A stretch of 25,486 nt of DNA from Rikenellaceae bacterium (GTDB lineage: Bacteria > Bacteroidota > Bacteroidia > Bacteroidales > UBA932): assembly GCA_900769885.1 (NCBI GenBank), contig CAAGIG010000029.1, forward strand, positions 1 through 25,486. The letters are read 5' to 3'. Shown piece by piece: positions 8,159-15,779 of this stretch. How positions within the stretch are numbered: position 1 is the first letter of the stretch; each line of letters begins with the position of its first letter. The notes beneath the pieces are model-generated. The model saw nothing but the letters and a program-made list of their open reading frames with translations, made no database searches and was not told the origin of the DNA. The position numbers were made by a program, and so were the translations under genes.

Positions 8159-9109
8159 ATGTCTAAAAATGTAGCATTGGTGTTGGCGAGCGGGGGCTCT
8201 CGTGGTCTTGCTCATATTGGGGCTATTGAAGCTCTGCTGGAAAGGGGTTACAAGATAACATCTTTGGCGGGAACTTCAATGGGGGCTCTCGTCGCCGGAC
8301 TGTATGCTGCAGGGGGACTTGATTCTTTTGAGGAATGGATGAGGGGGGTGGACAGGAAGAAGGTCTTTTCTTTGATGGATTTTACTTTGAGTACAAAGGG
8401 GTTTGTCAAAGGTAATAAAGTGATTGAGGAGCTGAAGGAGTTGGTTAAGGATGTTTTGATCGAGGATTTGCCGATTCCTTATGCTGCTGTTGCTACTGAT
8501 ATAAGGCACCGCAAGGAGGTTGTATTCGAGAAAGGTAGTCTGTATGAGGCTATCAGGGCATCCATCTCTATGCCTACAATTTTTACTCCTCATATAATAG
8601 GGGATATGTTGCTTATTGATGGAGGGGTGGTCAATCCTGTTCCTATTGATAAGGTAAAGAGGACTCCGGGGGATATTCTTGTGGTGGTAGATCTCAATGG
8701 ACCATATATAAAGGAGTCTTCGGAGGAGGTTGTCGAGCATCCTTCTGTGTTTTCTGAAACTATAGACATAATAGATGACTATTTTGAGAATCTTAAAAAT
8801 AAGGTAGAGTCTTTTGTCGACAGTTTCAAGAGTGACGAGCAATTGCAATCGGAGGCAGAGTATCAGGAACATATTCAAAAGGGCGGTTCTGAGCCTGATG
8901 ATATGAATGTTGTGGAGATTATGCAGGAATCTTCAAGTCTGATGCTGCAGGTAATTGCTGATAAAATGATTGAGCATTTTCCTCCCGATGTTTTGGTGCG
9001 GATTGCAAAAAATGCATATTCTACCCTTGAATTCTATAAATTTGAAGAAATCTGTGCGCTTGGAAAAAAATTGATGAATCGGGCGCTGGACGAGTACGAG
9101 GCGAGGTAA
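8159..9109 (+). CDS. Patatin-like phospholipase (RssA-type)
   Basis: A 316-residue serine hydrolase of the patatin family, which deacylates lipids through a Ser-Asp dyad. Visible elements are the oxyanion loop SGGSRGLAHIG (from residue 11), the nucleophile elbow GTSMG with Ser40, and the DGG motif with the catalytic Asp154 in LLIDGGVVNPVP. There is no signal peptide or membrane segment, so it should be cytoplasmic, like E. coli RssA and unlike the larger outer-membrane PlpD type. The C-terminal third, after the patatin fold, is acidic and helical with no recognised domain. It is the last gene of the operon with three exported proteins, which points to a lipid or envelope role; substrate cannot be told from sequence. 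Confidence 0.92.
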   Translation: MSKNVALVLASGGSRGLAHIGAIEALLERGYKITSLAGTSMGALVAGLYAAGGLDSFEEWMRGVDRKKVFSLMDFTLSTKGFVKGNKVIEELKELVKDVLIEDLPIPYAAVATDIRHRKEVVFEKGSLYEAIRASISMPTIFTPHIIGDMLLIDGGVVNPVPIDKVKRTPGDILVVVDLNGPYIKESSEEVVEHPSVFSETIDIIDDYFENLKNKVESFVDSFKSDEQLQSEAEYQEHIQKGGSEPDDMNVVEIMQESSSLMLQVIADKMIEHFPPDVLVRIAKNAYSTLEFYKFEEICALGKKLMNRALDEYEAR

Positions 9110-9265
9110 TACGGTGAAATCTGGGATTGGGCTCGCACTTCGTGCTGTGCATTCCCATACTGCTTGCCGCAGGGGCCCTCACCATCATCCAAAAGCTGTA
9201 ATGCTTTGCATTTCATCTTTTTTCGCATCTGCCCCTTCGCTCAAATAAATTTGGCTCGGTTGTGG
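9109..9265. repeat. 157-bp tandem repeat, copy 1
   Basis: Starts at the patatin stop codon (ATACGGTGAAAT...) and matches the next 157 bases at all but a few positions; visible differences include ATCTGGG/AGCTGGG, ACCATC/ACCACC, GCTTTGC/GCTTCGC and AAATTTGG/AAGTTTGG. It contains small hairpins (GCACTTCGTGC and an imperfect AATGC...GCATT). The period is not a multiple of three and the short reading frames through it have no gene-like features, so it is non-coding. Confidence 0.9.
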
Positions 9266-9421
9266 ATACGGTGAAAGCTGGGATTGGGCTCGCACTTCGT
9301 GCTGTGCATTCCCATACTGCTTGCCGCAGGGGCCCTCACCACCATCCAAAAGCTGTAATGCTTCGCATTTCATCTTTTTTCGCATCTGCCCCTTCGCTCA
9401 AATAAGTTTGGCTCGGTGCAG
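9266..9421. repeat. 157-bp tandem repeat, copy 2
   Basis: Second copy, one base shorter at its end, bordered by a third occurrence of GATACG at 9421. Its right half forms an inverted repeat with the tRNA-His terminator region: 9337-9353 pairs perfectly with 9455-9471, and 9375-9389 pairs with 9418-9432 with one mismatch. Between these arms each side carries its own small hairpin, AATGCTTCGCATT in the repeat and the tRNA terminator on the other side. Confidence 0.9.
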
Positions 9422-9426
9422 ATACG

Positions 9427-9457
9427 AAAAAAGCCGTCAGACTTGCGTCTAACGGCT
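9427..9457 (-). terminator. Terminator of tRNA-His, possibly bidirectional
   Basis: An 11-bp stem (AGCCGTCAGAC at 9432-9442 with GTCTAACGGCT at 9447-9457, one C-A mismatch read on the plus strand) encloses the loop TTGC. On the minus strand it is followed by six T, giving an intrinsic terminator 15 bases after tRNA-His. On the plus strand TTTT follows, so it could also stop read-through from the patatin operon. Confidence 0.85.
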
Positions 9458-9471
9458 TTTGGATGGTGGTG

Positions 9472-9546
9472 GGTGGAAGATGGGATTCGAACCCACGACC
9501 CCTAGTGCCACAAACTAGTGCTCTAACCAACTGAGCTACATCCACC
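9472..9546 (-). tRNA. tRNA-His (anticodon GTG)
   Basis: On the minus strand the gene reads GGTGGATGTAGCTCAG..., with the extra 5' G (-1) that marks histidine tRNAs opposite the discriminator C. The anticodon arm is CTAGT-TTGTGGC-ACTAG with anticodon GTG; the T arm is GTGGG-TTCGAAT-CCCAT. The acceptor stem GTGGATG/CTTCCAC has one T-T mismatch at pair 6:67. CCA is not encoded. Such a mismatch is unusual but does not prevent the fold. Confidence 0.94.
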
Positions 9547-9580
9547 ATTTTTAGTGTCCCGTACAATTTGTTTGGGACTG

Positions 9581-9611
9581 CAAATATAAAAACTTTTCTT
9601 ATTTGTACAAA
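9581..9611 (-). promoter_or_regulatory. Promoter of tRNA-His
   Basis: On the minus strand TTTG (9608-9611), 19 bases, then TATATTTG (9581-9588) is an exact match to the Bacteroidota housekeeping promoter. It lies 34 bases before the tRNA 5' end. It overlaps the promoter of the divergent carboxyltransferase gene. Confidence 0.85.
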
Positions 9612-9624
9612 ATTTATATCTTTG
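9594..9624 (+). promoter_or_regulatory. Promoter of the carboxyltransferase gene
   Basis: TTTT at 9594-9597, 19 bases, then TATCTTTG at 9617-9624: an exact -7 box and a near -33 box. The expected start leaves a leader of about 25 bases before the ATG at 9655. It is interleaved with the tRNA-His promoter on the other strand, so the two polymerases would compete for the same stretch. Confidence 0.7.
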
Positions 9625-9654
9625 AAGAAAAAATTTTTTTAACCAAATTTGCTT

Positions 9655-11436
9655 ATGGCACAAGAAATCAAATTCTCCCTTTTGTATAGGGATATGTGGC
9701 AATCATCAGGAAAATATGTTCCTAAAGTTGCGCAATTGAAACAAATTGCTCCAGTTATCATTGAAATGGGTTGTTTTGACCGTGTAGAAACCAACGGAGG
9801 TGCTTTTGAACAAGTAAACCTTTTGTTCGGCGAAAACCCTAACAAGGCTGTAAGGGAATGGACAGCACCTTTCAACAAGGTAGGTATTCAAACCCATATG
9901 TTGGAAAGAGGTTTGAATGCGCTAAGAATGAACCCTGTTCCAGAGGATGTTCGTGAACTTATGTACAAGGTTAAAGCAAAACAAGGTACTAATATCGCCC
10001 GTTCATTCTGCGGACTTAATGACCATAGAAATCTAAAGGGTTCTGTTATTGGTGCTAAGAAAGGTGGAATGATTTCGCAGGTAGCATTGAGTATCACATA
10101 TTCACCTGTTCACACTGTAGAATATTATATGGGTATTGTGGACAAAGTTGTTGAATATGGTTGTGATGAAATCTGTTTGAAAGATATGGCAGGTATCGGT
10201 CGTCCCGCATTCTTGGGAAGATTGACCAAAGCTATCAAAGATAAATATCCTCATATTGTTGTGCAATACCACGGACACTCAGGTCCAGGTTTCTCTGTCG
10301 CTTCTATGTTGGAAGTGGCTCGCGCCGGTGCTGAATATATTGACGTTGCAATGGAACCTCTATCTTGGGGTAAAATTCACCCTGACGTGATTACCATTCA
10401 AGCGATGTTGAAGGACGCAGGCTTCAAGGTTAAAGACATCAATATGGATGCTTATATGGAAGCTCGCCGTTTGACACAAACTTTCATTGACGATTATCTT
10501 GGATATTTCATTGAGCCTACTAACTACCATTGTTCTTCATTGCTGGTTGGTTGCGGTCTTCCCGGCGGTATGATGGGTTCAATGATGGCAGACTTGAAAG
10601 GATTCCAGGGTGCTATCAATATGTCATTGAGAAATCAGGGCAAGAAAGAAGTTTCTTTGAACGAACTTGCAGTGATGTTGTTCCAGGAAGTTGAGTATGT
10701 ATGGCCTCGTTTGGGTTATCCACCATTGGTAACTCCTTTCAGCCAGTATGTTAAGAATACTGCTCTTATGAACTTGATGCATACTCTTAAAGGTGAGCCT
10801 CGCTGGAAGACCATCGATAAAGATACAATGAATATGATTCTTGGTAAGACCGGTACACTTCCCGGACAACTTGCTCCTGAAATCGTAGAGATTGTAAAAG
10901 AGAAAGGTCTTGAATTCTACACAGGCAATCCTCAGGATGCATTCCCTAATGAACTTCCTCGTTTCATTGAAGAGATGAAGAAAGAGGGTTGGGACAGAGG
11001 TAAAGATGATGAAGAATTGTTCGAATTTGCAATGCACGAAAGACAATATCGTGATTACAAGAGCGGCGTAGCTAAGGAACGTTTTGAAAAAGAATTGGAA
11101 GCTGCTAAGGAAAAAGCAGGCGCTCCTAAGATTATCACTCGTCCTGTAGTTGAGGTTCCTGCATTCGATGCAGCTAAAGTTATGGAACTTCATCCTAATG
11201 CAATGCCTGTTCAAGCAGTTGCCAAAGGAAAACTTATCTGGCAATACAATGTGACAGACGACAGTACTGCTCTTGCAATCGGTACTCCTGTTGAGGAAGG
11301 TAAGCCAATGTGCTATATCCAAACATATTATGGTGTAGAACCTGTAATGGCTCCTAAGACAGGAAAGGTTATCCAAATCGAAGCTGCTCACAATGCAGAT
11401 GTGGTTATCAACCAAGTATTGGCATTTATCGAGTAA
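9655..11436 (+). CDS. Pyruvate carboxylase subunit B / oxaloacetate decarboxylase alpha-type carboxyltransferase
   Basis: A 593-residue enzyme of the DRE-TIM carboxyltransferase family, which moves CO2 between biotin and pyruvate/oxaloacetate in the cytoplasm or at the membrane decarboxylase complex. The N-terminal TIM barrel shows the substrate/metal motif YRDMWQSSGKY (Asp13), the carbamylated-type lysine in CLKDMAG (Lys176) and the metal pair HGHSG (His206, His208). The conserved carboxylase middle domain follows (from about residue 300). The last 70 residues look like a biotinyl domain (SxxA-type beta repeats ending GKVIQIEAAHNADVVINQVL), but the usual MKM with the biotinylated Lys is replaced by IQTYYGVEPV, so this chain should not carry biotin itself; a separate carrier would be needed. 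An in-frame TTG at 9649 adds two residues; the ATG at 9655 has the better context. It is monocistronic, with its own promoter and terminator. Choice between pyruvate carboxylase B and decarboxylase alpha is not settled. Confidence 0.88.
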   Translation: MAQEIKFSLLYRDMWQSSGKYVPKVAQLKQIAPVIIEMGCFDRVETNGGAFEQVNLLFGENPNKAVREWTAPFNKVGIQTHMLERGLNALRMNPVPEDVRELMYKVKAKQGTNIARSFCGLNDHRNLKGSVIGAKKGGMISQVALSITYSPVHTVEYYMGIVDKVVEYGCDEICLKDMAGIGRPAFLGRLTKAIKDKYPHIVVQYHGHSGPGFSVASMLEVARAGAEYIDVAMEPLSWGKIHPDVITIQAMLKDAGFKVKDINMDAYMEARRLTQTFIDDYLGYFIEPTNYHCSSLLVGCGLPGGMMGSMMADLKGFQGAINMSLRNQGKKEVSLNELAVMLFQEVEYVWPRLGYPPLVTPFSQYVKNTALMNLMHTLKGEPRWKTIDKDTMNMILGKTGTLPGQLAPEIVEIVKEKGLEFYTGNPQDAFPNELPRFIEEMKKEGWDRGKDDEELFEFAMHERQYRDYKSGVAKERFEKELEAAKEKAGAPKIITRPVVEVPAFDAAKVMELHPNAMPVQAVAKGKLIWQYNVTDDSTALAIGTPVEEGKPMCYIQTYYGVEPVMAPKTGKVIQIEAAHNADVVINQVLAFIE

Positions 11437-11453
11437 TAAGATTTGATTGAGAT

Positions 11454-11497
11454 CGGAGGGGTGGGCTGCAAAATAAAAGTTCACCTCTTCGTTTTTT
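11454..11497 (+). terminator. Terminator of the carboxyltransferase gene
   Basis: CGGAGGGGTG at 11454-11463 pairs over ten positions (two G-U) with CACCTCTTCG at 11482-11491, followed directly by six T. The loop is 18 bases. It lies 17 bases past the stop codon. Confidence 0.8.
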
Positions 11498-11542
11498 GTC
11501 ACACAACCTAAATTTAATCATTAATCAATAAAACTCAAAACC

Positions 11543-12739
11543 ATGAAACATATAATATCGGTAGCGTCACTCATTTTGATCTCTTTTGTCTGTTGTGCTC
11601 AAAATGAGGCATATGAACAATTCAGGAAAAATCGTACTCAGGAACAAAACCAGTTTGTAGCTCAAAGACAAGCTGAATATGAGAAGTTTAAAAAAGAGTA
11701 TTATACTGCATTTAAAAAGTACAAAAAGCTCTACACAGATTATATCAATGAGGAGATAAGTGTTATCGATTTGATGGTTTATGACGATGGAATTCCAATC
11801 AAACCTTTGGAAAAGGGTGTAAAGCAACCCGAAATTGTCACTTCTGCCAAAGATCAGAAGAAGATTCTCAAGTCGAGTATTAAAGCTTTGTCAGATTTGA
11901 CCCCAGAGCAAGTCCTTAACTCCCTCAGTTCTGATGAGGATTCTGTGGCTCAGATGGCTGAGGCTGCCAAAATGATGGAGCAGATTGTGAAATCAATGGA
12001 GACTGACAACGACCAGCCTGTGGAGGTTCTTCCAATGACATCTGCCGGTAATGAAGTTGTTCTGGAGCCATTTACCCCTGAGGATTATGCCAAATGGAAA
12101 GAACAACTCGATATGCAAAATGAGGTAGTTCAATCTCAGGCGCAGCAGGAAGTTCCCGTGGTTAAGGAGGAACCTAAGAAAGAGGAACCCAAGAAAAAAG
12201 AGGTGGCTGCAAAAGATAAAAACAGAGTGGTGGAAGGTGTTCAATTGCAAGAGGTTAAGTTGCAGGTGAATGAAAAGGAACAAAAGAAAGAACAAAAGGA
12301 AGATGAGGAGGAAAAACCGATTTTCAGCTATACAGAGCAAGGAATAAAATCCAATATCCCTTCGGGAAAACCTACTCAATATACCAGAATCTCCTCACCT
12401 TTTGGTACCAGAATCCATCCGATAACTCGTAAAAAACATACCCATAAAGGTATTGATATGGCAGCTCCAAGGATGACTCCGATTTATGCAACTGCCGATG
12501 CTACAGTTACTTTTGCTGCATATAACGGAGGTTATGGAAATTTTGTGAAACTAAATCACGAAAACGGATACAAGACAGCCTATGCCCATATGCATAAAAT
12601 TGCTGTCAAAAACGGAGATAAAATAAAGAAAGGTGATTTGGTCGGCTATGTTGGAACAACAGGCAGCAGTACCGGAAATCACCTTCACTATGAGGTTTAT
12701 TATAAAGATCAGTTGGTCGACCCTGCGACTACTCTATAG
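11543..12739 (+). CDS. Exported M23 (LytM-type) peptidoglycan endopeptidase
   Basis: A 398-residue exported protein: signal peptide (MKHIISVASLILISFVCCAQ), then a long charged coiled-coil region (residues ~25-75), a Lys/Glu/Pro low-complexity linker (KKEEPKKKE, about 190-250), and a C-terminal M23 metallopeptidase domain. The zinc ligands are all present: His301 and Asp305 in HTHKGIDMA, and the second His of HLHYEV (His382); the probable catalytic histidines are His349 and His380. Family members cut peptide cross-links in peptidoglycan, and coiled-coil-bearing ones may instead act as EnvC/NlpD-like activators, but an intact zinc site favours an active enzyme. Cys18 in the signal region sits in VCCAQ; a lipoprotein is possible but not favoured. 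The 3' end overlaps galM on the other strand by 11 bases. Confidence 0.9.
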   Translation: MKHIISVASLILISFVCCAQNEAYEQFRKNRTQEQNQFVAQRQAEYEKFKKEYYTAFKKYKKLYTDYINEEISVIDLMVYDDGIPIKPLEKGVKQPEIVTSAKDQKKILKSSIKALSDLTPEQVLNSLSSDEDSVAQMAEAAKMMEQIVKSMETDNDQPVEVLPMTSAGNEVVLEPFTPEDYAKWKEQLDMQNEVVQSQAQQEVPVVKEEPKKEEPKKKEVAAKDKNRVVEGVQLQEVKLQVNEKEQKKEQKEDEEEKPIFSYTEQGIKSNIPSGKPTQYTRISSPFGTRIHPITRKKHTHKGIDMAAPRMTPIYATADATVTFAAYNGGYGNFVKLNHENGYKTAYAHMHKIAVKNGDKIKKGDLVGYVGTTGSSTGNHLHYEVYYKDQLVDPATTL

Positions 12740-13724
12740 TCTTTATTCTGAATTCAATCCTATTATGATATTCTTCCCCTGCGCGTAAAATGGCGTTGGG
12801 GAATTTTTTATGGTTTGGAGCATCAGGGCAGCCCTGGCACTCAATGGCAACTCCATCGTAGTCGTTATAACTTCTGTTCGATTTGCTTTCGGGAGAACCG
12901 GCCAGCCAGTTTCCTGTGTAGATAACTACAGCGGGTTGGTTAGTCCATACTTCAAGGACCAAACCTGAGGTCTCTTCAAATAACTCAACACCCTTTTTGA
13001 CTCCTTCCTTTTCCTCCAGCATCCAACAATTGTCATACCCTTTACCAAATTTAAGTGCCTGGAAATCATTATTTATCTCCTGGCCAATCTTCTTGGCATT
13101 TCTGAAATCCATAGGGGTGTTTTCAACCGATTCAAATTCTCCGGTGGGGACAAGTCCTGCATCAGTTGGAAGCCATTTTTCGCTATGAATAGTCATAAAA
13201 TGGTCCAAAATCGAACCGCTGTCCTCTCCTTTGAGATTCCAGTAGGTGTGATTTGTCAGGTTTACAATTGTATCTTTATCGCAACGGGCCTTGATGTCGA
13301 GAGTGAGTACATTCTCATCACTCCAATTGTATTCTGCTGTAACCTCCATTGTTCCGGGGTAGTTTTCATCCCCGTCGGGACTGGTCAATGAGAAGATAAC
13401 TCTCTGGTCGGTTGCTTCAACGACATTCCATTTCTTGTTTGCAAAACCGGCAGGTCCGCCGTGCAGATGATTCTCGCCATTATTGATTCTCAATTGAAAC
13501 TCTTTGCCGTCAATTGAAAATTTGCCTTTTGCAATTCTTCCGGCAAATCTTCCGGGAATTTTCCCCGAACAAGGTCCGTCGTTGTAATAACTCTCTTCAT
13601 CAGAATATCCCAAAACAATGTCCCTGAGCTGATTGTTCTTATCAGGAACTAACACCGAGACAATTCCTGCACCGACATCGGTCAACAGTACTCTGCACTG
13701 TTTTTTATTTACAAGATGTATCAT
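12729..13724 (-). CDS. galM: Aldose 1-epimerase (galactose mutarotase)
   Basis: GalM interconverts alpha and beta anomers of galactose and glucose, feeding alpha-D-galactose to galactokinase. The 331-residue chain shows the family's NHLHGG (His86, His88), the catalytic histidine in NLTNHTYWNL (His159), and GEEYHNRIEFR near the C-terminus containing the catalytic glutamate (317 or 318). The usual substrate-binding QHFPDSPN-like segment reads CQGCPDAPN here. It begins one base after the galK stop, a translationally coupled arrangement. It has no signal peptide, so it is cytoplasmic, unlike some Bacteroidota mutarotases that are lipoproteins. Its last 11 bases overlap the convergent M23 gene. 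Confidence 0.94.
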   Translation of the reverse strand: MIHLVNKKQCRVLLTDVGAGIVSVLVPDKNNQLRDIVLGYSDEESYYNDGPCSGKIPGRFAGRIAKGKFSIDGKEFQLRINNGENHLHGGPAGFANKKWNVVEATDQRVIFSLTSPDGDENYPGTMEVTAEYNWSDENVLTLDIKARCDKDTIVNLTNHTYWNLKGEDSGSILDHFMTIHSEKWLPTDAGLVPTGEFESVENTPMDFRNAKKIGQEINNDFQALKFGKGYDNCWMLEEKEGVKKGVELFEETSGLVLEVWTNQPAVVIYTGNWLAGSPESKSNRSYNDYDGVAIECQGCPDAPNHKKFPNAILRAGEEYHNRIEFRIKTIE

Positions 13725-13725
13725 A

Positions 13726-14874
13726 TTACAATTTTCTCGCTCCGTTACTGATTACTACAGGATAAACTTTAGGCTGATGACCGAATCTGGCAGCAAACTC
13801 AGCACAAGCAGTTTCAATGAATTTATCATATAACTCCTCTTTTACAAGGTTGATGGTGCATCCACCAAATCCGCCACCCATAACTCTTGAACCTGTAACT
13901 CCACATCTGCGTGCAATCTCATTGAGGAAGTCAAGTTCATCGCAGCTTACCTCATACAATTTGCTCATTCCGTGGTGAGTTTCATACATTTTTGCACCCA
14001 CTGTTTCGTAGTCTCCTCTGTTAAGCGCATCACAAACATCGAGAACCCTTTGAACCTCTCCAATAACATATTCGGCTCTCATATAATCCTCTTCTGAAAT
14101 TTTATCCTTAACATTCTCAAGCATTTGCATATCTGCATCACGCAAAAATTCCACTTGAGGATAACCATTCTCACGCATAACTTTGCATACATTTTCGCAA
14201 GACTCTCTTCTCTTGTTGTAAGCAGAAGAAGCAAGTTCGTGTTTAACAACACTGTCCAGAAGGACAACTTTATATCCTTTAGGGTCAAAAGGGAAATATT
14301 CAAATTCCATAGAGCGGCAGTCCAATCTCATAAGATGCCCCTCTTTTCCAAAAATCGAAGCAAACTGGTCCATAATTCCACATTTCACACCACAATAGTT
14401 ATGTTCAGTCGATTGTCCGATACGGGCCAATTCAAATTTATCGATGTTCAAATTAAAAATATCGTTCAATGCAAAAGCATAGGTACTTTCCAATGCGGCA
14501 GATGATGACATTCCGGCTCCAAGGGGAACATCTCCGGCAAAAGCTGTGTCAAAACCTTTTAGAACATTTCCAGAACGTTTGATAATCTCTCTGCAAACAC
14601 CGAAAATATATCTTGCCCAGGATACCTCAGGGGCATCCTCCTCATTAAATCCGAATTCTGTATAGTCATCAAGATCAACTGAGTATGCTCTTACTTTGTC
14701 AGTTCCATTAAGTGAAATCATTGCAATCATCCCTTTGTCAATTGCTCCGGGGAAGACAAATCCTCCATTGTAATCGGTGTGCTCACCTATTAAATTGACT
14801 CTTCCTGCTGAGGCATATAGATCGCCCTCTCTTTGAAAATGTTTTACAAACTCTTCTCTGATTTTCTGTTGCAT
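13726..14874 (-). CDS. galK: Galactokinase
   Basis: GalK phosphorylates alpha-D-galactose to galactose-1-phosphate with ATP, the first committed step of the Leloir pathway. At 382 residues it has normal length. All three GHMP signatures are visible: GRVNLIGEHTDYNGG from residue 24 (catalytic Arg25, sugar-binding Glu31/His32/Asp34), the ATP loop PLGAGMSSSAALE from 117, and SRVMGGGFGGCTINLV near the C-terminus; catalytic Asp169 lies in GIMDQFAS. It is followed by galM at a one-base spacing and preceded by a gene for an exported protein at ten bases. galT and galE are absent here and would have to lie elsewhere. Confidence 0.97.
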   Translation of the reverse strand: MQQKIREEFVKHFQREGDLYASAGRVNLIGEHTDYNGGFVFPGAIDKGMIAMISLNGTDKVRAYSVDLDDYTEFGFNEEDAPEVSWARYIFGVCREIIKRSGNVLKGFDTAFAGDVPLGAGMSSSAALESTYAFALNDIFNLNIDKFELARIGQSTEHNYCGVKCGIMDQFASIFGKEGHLMRLDCRSMEFEYFPFDPKGYKVVLLDSVVKHELASSAYNKRRESCENVCKVMRENGYPQVEFLRDADMQMLENVKDKISEEDYMRAEYVIGEVQRVLDVCDALNRGDYETVGAKMYETHHGMSKLYEVSCDELDFLNEIARRCGVTGSRVMGGGFGGCTINLVKEELYDKFIETACAEFAARFGHQPKVYPVVISNGARKL

Positions 14875-14884
14875 AGTCGTATAT

Positions 14885-15730
14885 TTATTTCAAATAATTA
14901 ATGTTTAATTCTCCTTTTCTGTTGCGATACCTCTGATTATCCTTCTTTACCTTGTAATCTGTTCCAATAGGGTTGAGGATCGTTCTATTTATCCCCTCTG
15001 CTGTTACTGAGATCGTTGTAATGAACTTTTCACAAAGATATTTTCTGGCAGGGATTCCTCTTCTCTGATCCTCATTCCTCTCTAGAGCGGGGATATAATA
15101 TAGTGTGTGGATTATTTGATAAGTTCCGTATGTGGATAATCTGAAATTCTGGATCCCTTCAACATCCCCATTTTTCATCTCTTTTACCCGGCACTCAGGG
15201 ATAGTCTTGGCACGGGAGCCATCCTCATTTACAATTTCAGCAGTGAGTTGGAACATTTTGCCATTGGTACCTGAAATTATTGTTGAAGTGGTTACATCGA
15301 TTCCATCGTCTGTACGCTCATATTCCACCTGTGTATAGTTAATGTAAGGATTGTTTGTAATCACTATAAACATTTCATCGATATTCCTCTTTTTGGGGTT
15401 GTGAATCAAAATATTCTCCCCCTCTCTGTTAATAAGAGATGCAATGTCGTAGCAGTAGTATGAATTGTAACTATTCTCCTTGTACTTTGAGACAACCTGG
15501 CGGTTATTTATTCGGATGTGAGTTTTGCTTTTGTGCTCCGATGATTTGAATATCAGCAATATCTCCCTGTTTCCCATCTCATTATGGAGGATTGAATCAG
15601 GTGTCGAAAATCGGCAAGTATCGGCGTTTGGGTCCAATTGTATTACAGTTCTGCCTCTATTTTGGGCTGTGACAGAAACAATTGCACACAGAAATGAGAA
15701 AATAATGGCGAAGGTTTTAAGGTATTTCAT
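14885..15730 (-). CDS. Exported protein of unknown function upstream of galK
   Basis: A 281-residue protein with a signal peptide (MKYLKTFAIIFSFLCAIVSVTAQ) and a mature part that reads as mostly beta strand, with many Tyr/Asn/Thr residues (NSYNSYYCYDIASLI, TQVEYERTDDGIDVTTST, YGTYQIIHTLYYIPALE). There is no lipobox after cleavage and no membrane segment, so it should be periplasmic or secreted. The start-to-stop gap to galK is 10 bases, which argues for one transcript and perhaps a role in envelope sugar handling or sensing, but no family or catalytic motif is recognisable. A TATCTTTG box 33 bases upstream could drive it. Confidence 0.75.
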   Translation of the reverse strand: MKYLKTFAIIFSFLCAIVSVTAQNRGRTVIQLDPNADTCRFSTPDSILHNEMGNREILLIFKSSEHKSKTHIRINNRQVVSKYKENSYNSYYCYDIASLINREGENILIHNPKKRNIDEMFIVITNNPYINYTQVEYERTDDGIDVTTSTIISGTNGKMFQLTAEIVNEDGSRAKTIPECRVKEMKNGDVEGIQNFRLSTYGTYQIIHTLYYIPALERNEDQRRGIPARKYLCEKFITTISVTAEGINRTILNPIGTDYKVKKDNQRYRNRKGELNINYLK

Positions 15731-15762
15731 AGCAAAACCAATATGATAAATCTAAAATTTAC

Positions 15763-15770
15763 CAAAGATA
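15763..15770 (-). promoter_or_regulatory. -7-like box before the 281-aa gene and galKM
   Basis: TATCTTTG on the minus strand fits the Bacteroidota -7 consensus exactly and lies 33 bases before the ATG at 15730. No -33 TTTG is found at 19-20 bases. The 49-base gap to the chromate transporter genes shows no terminator, so read-through from them is also possible. Confidence 0.45.
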
Positions 15771-15779
15771 CCAAAAAAG

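Noticed and set aside
8276..8878. 200-codon minus-strand open frame opposite the patatin gene
   Set aside because: Opposite a gene with clear catalytic motifs; no recognisable features of its own.
9109..9421. CRISPR array
   Set aside because: Only two 157-bp units, no short direct repeat with unique spacers and no cas genes.
9034..9566. Minus-strand open frames through the repeats and tRNA-His that give similar peptides (MRKKMKC...)
   Set aside because: They arise because the DNA repeats; the period is not a multiple of three, and one frame simply translates the tRNA (VAQLVRALVCGTRGRGFES), a well-known false protein.
10624..11502. Long minus-strand open frame of 292 codons opposite the carboxyltransferase
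   Set aside because: It is Cys/Phe/Ser-rich without family signs and lies fully opposite a well-supported gene; typical shadow frame.
12729..12739. Convergent overlap of the M23 gene and galM as an error
   Set aside because: Both stops are clear and both proteins have normal ends; an 11-bp tail overlap is common in compact genomes.
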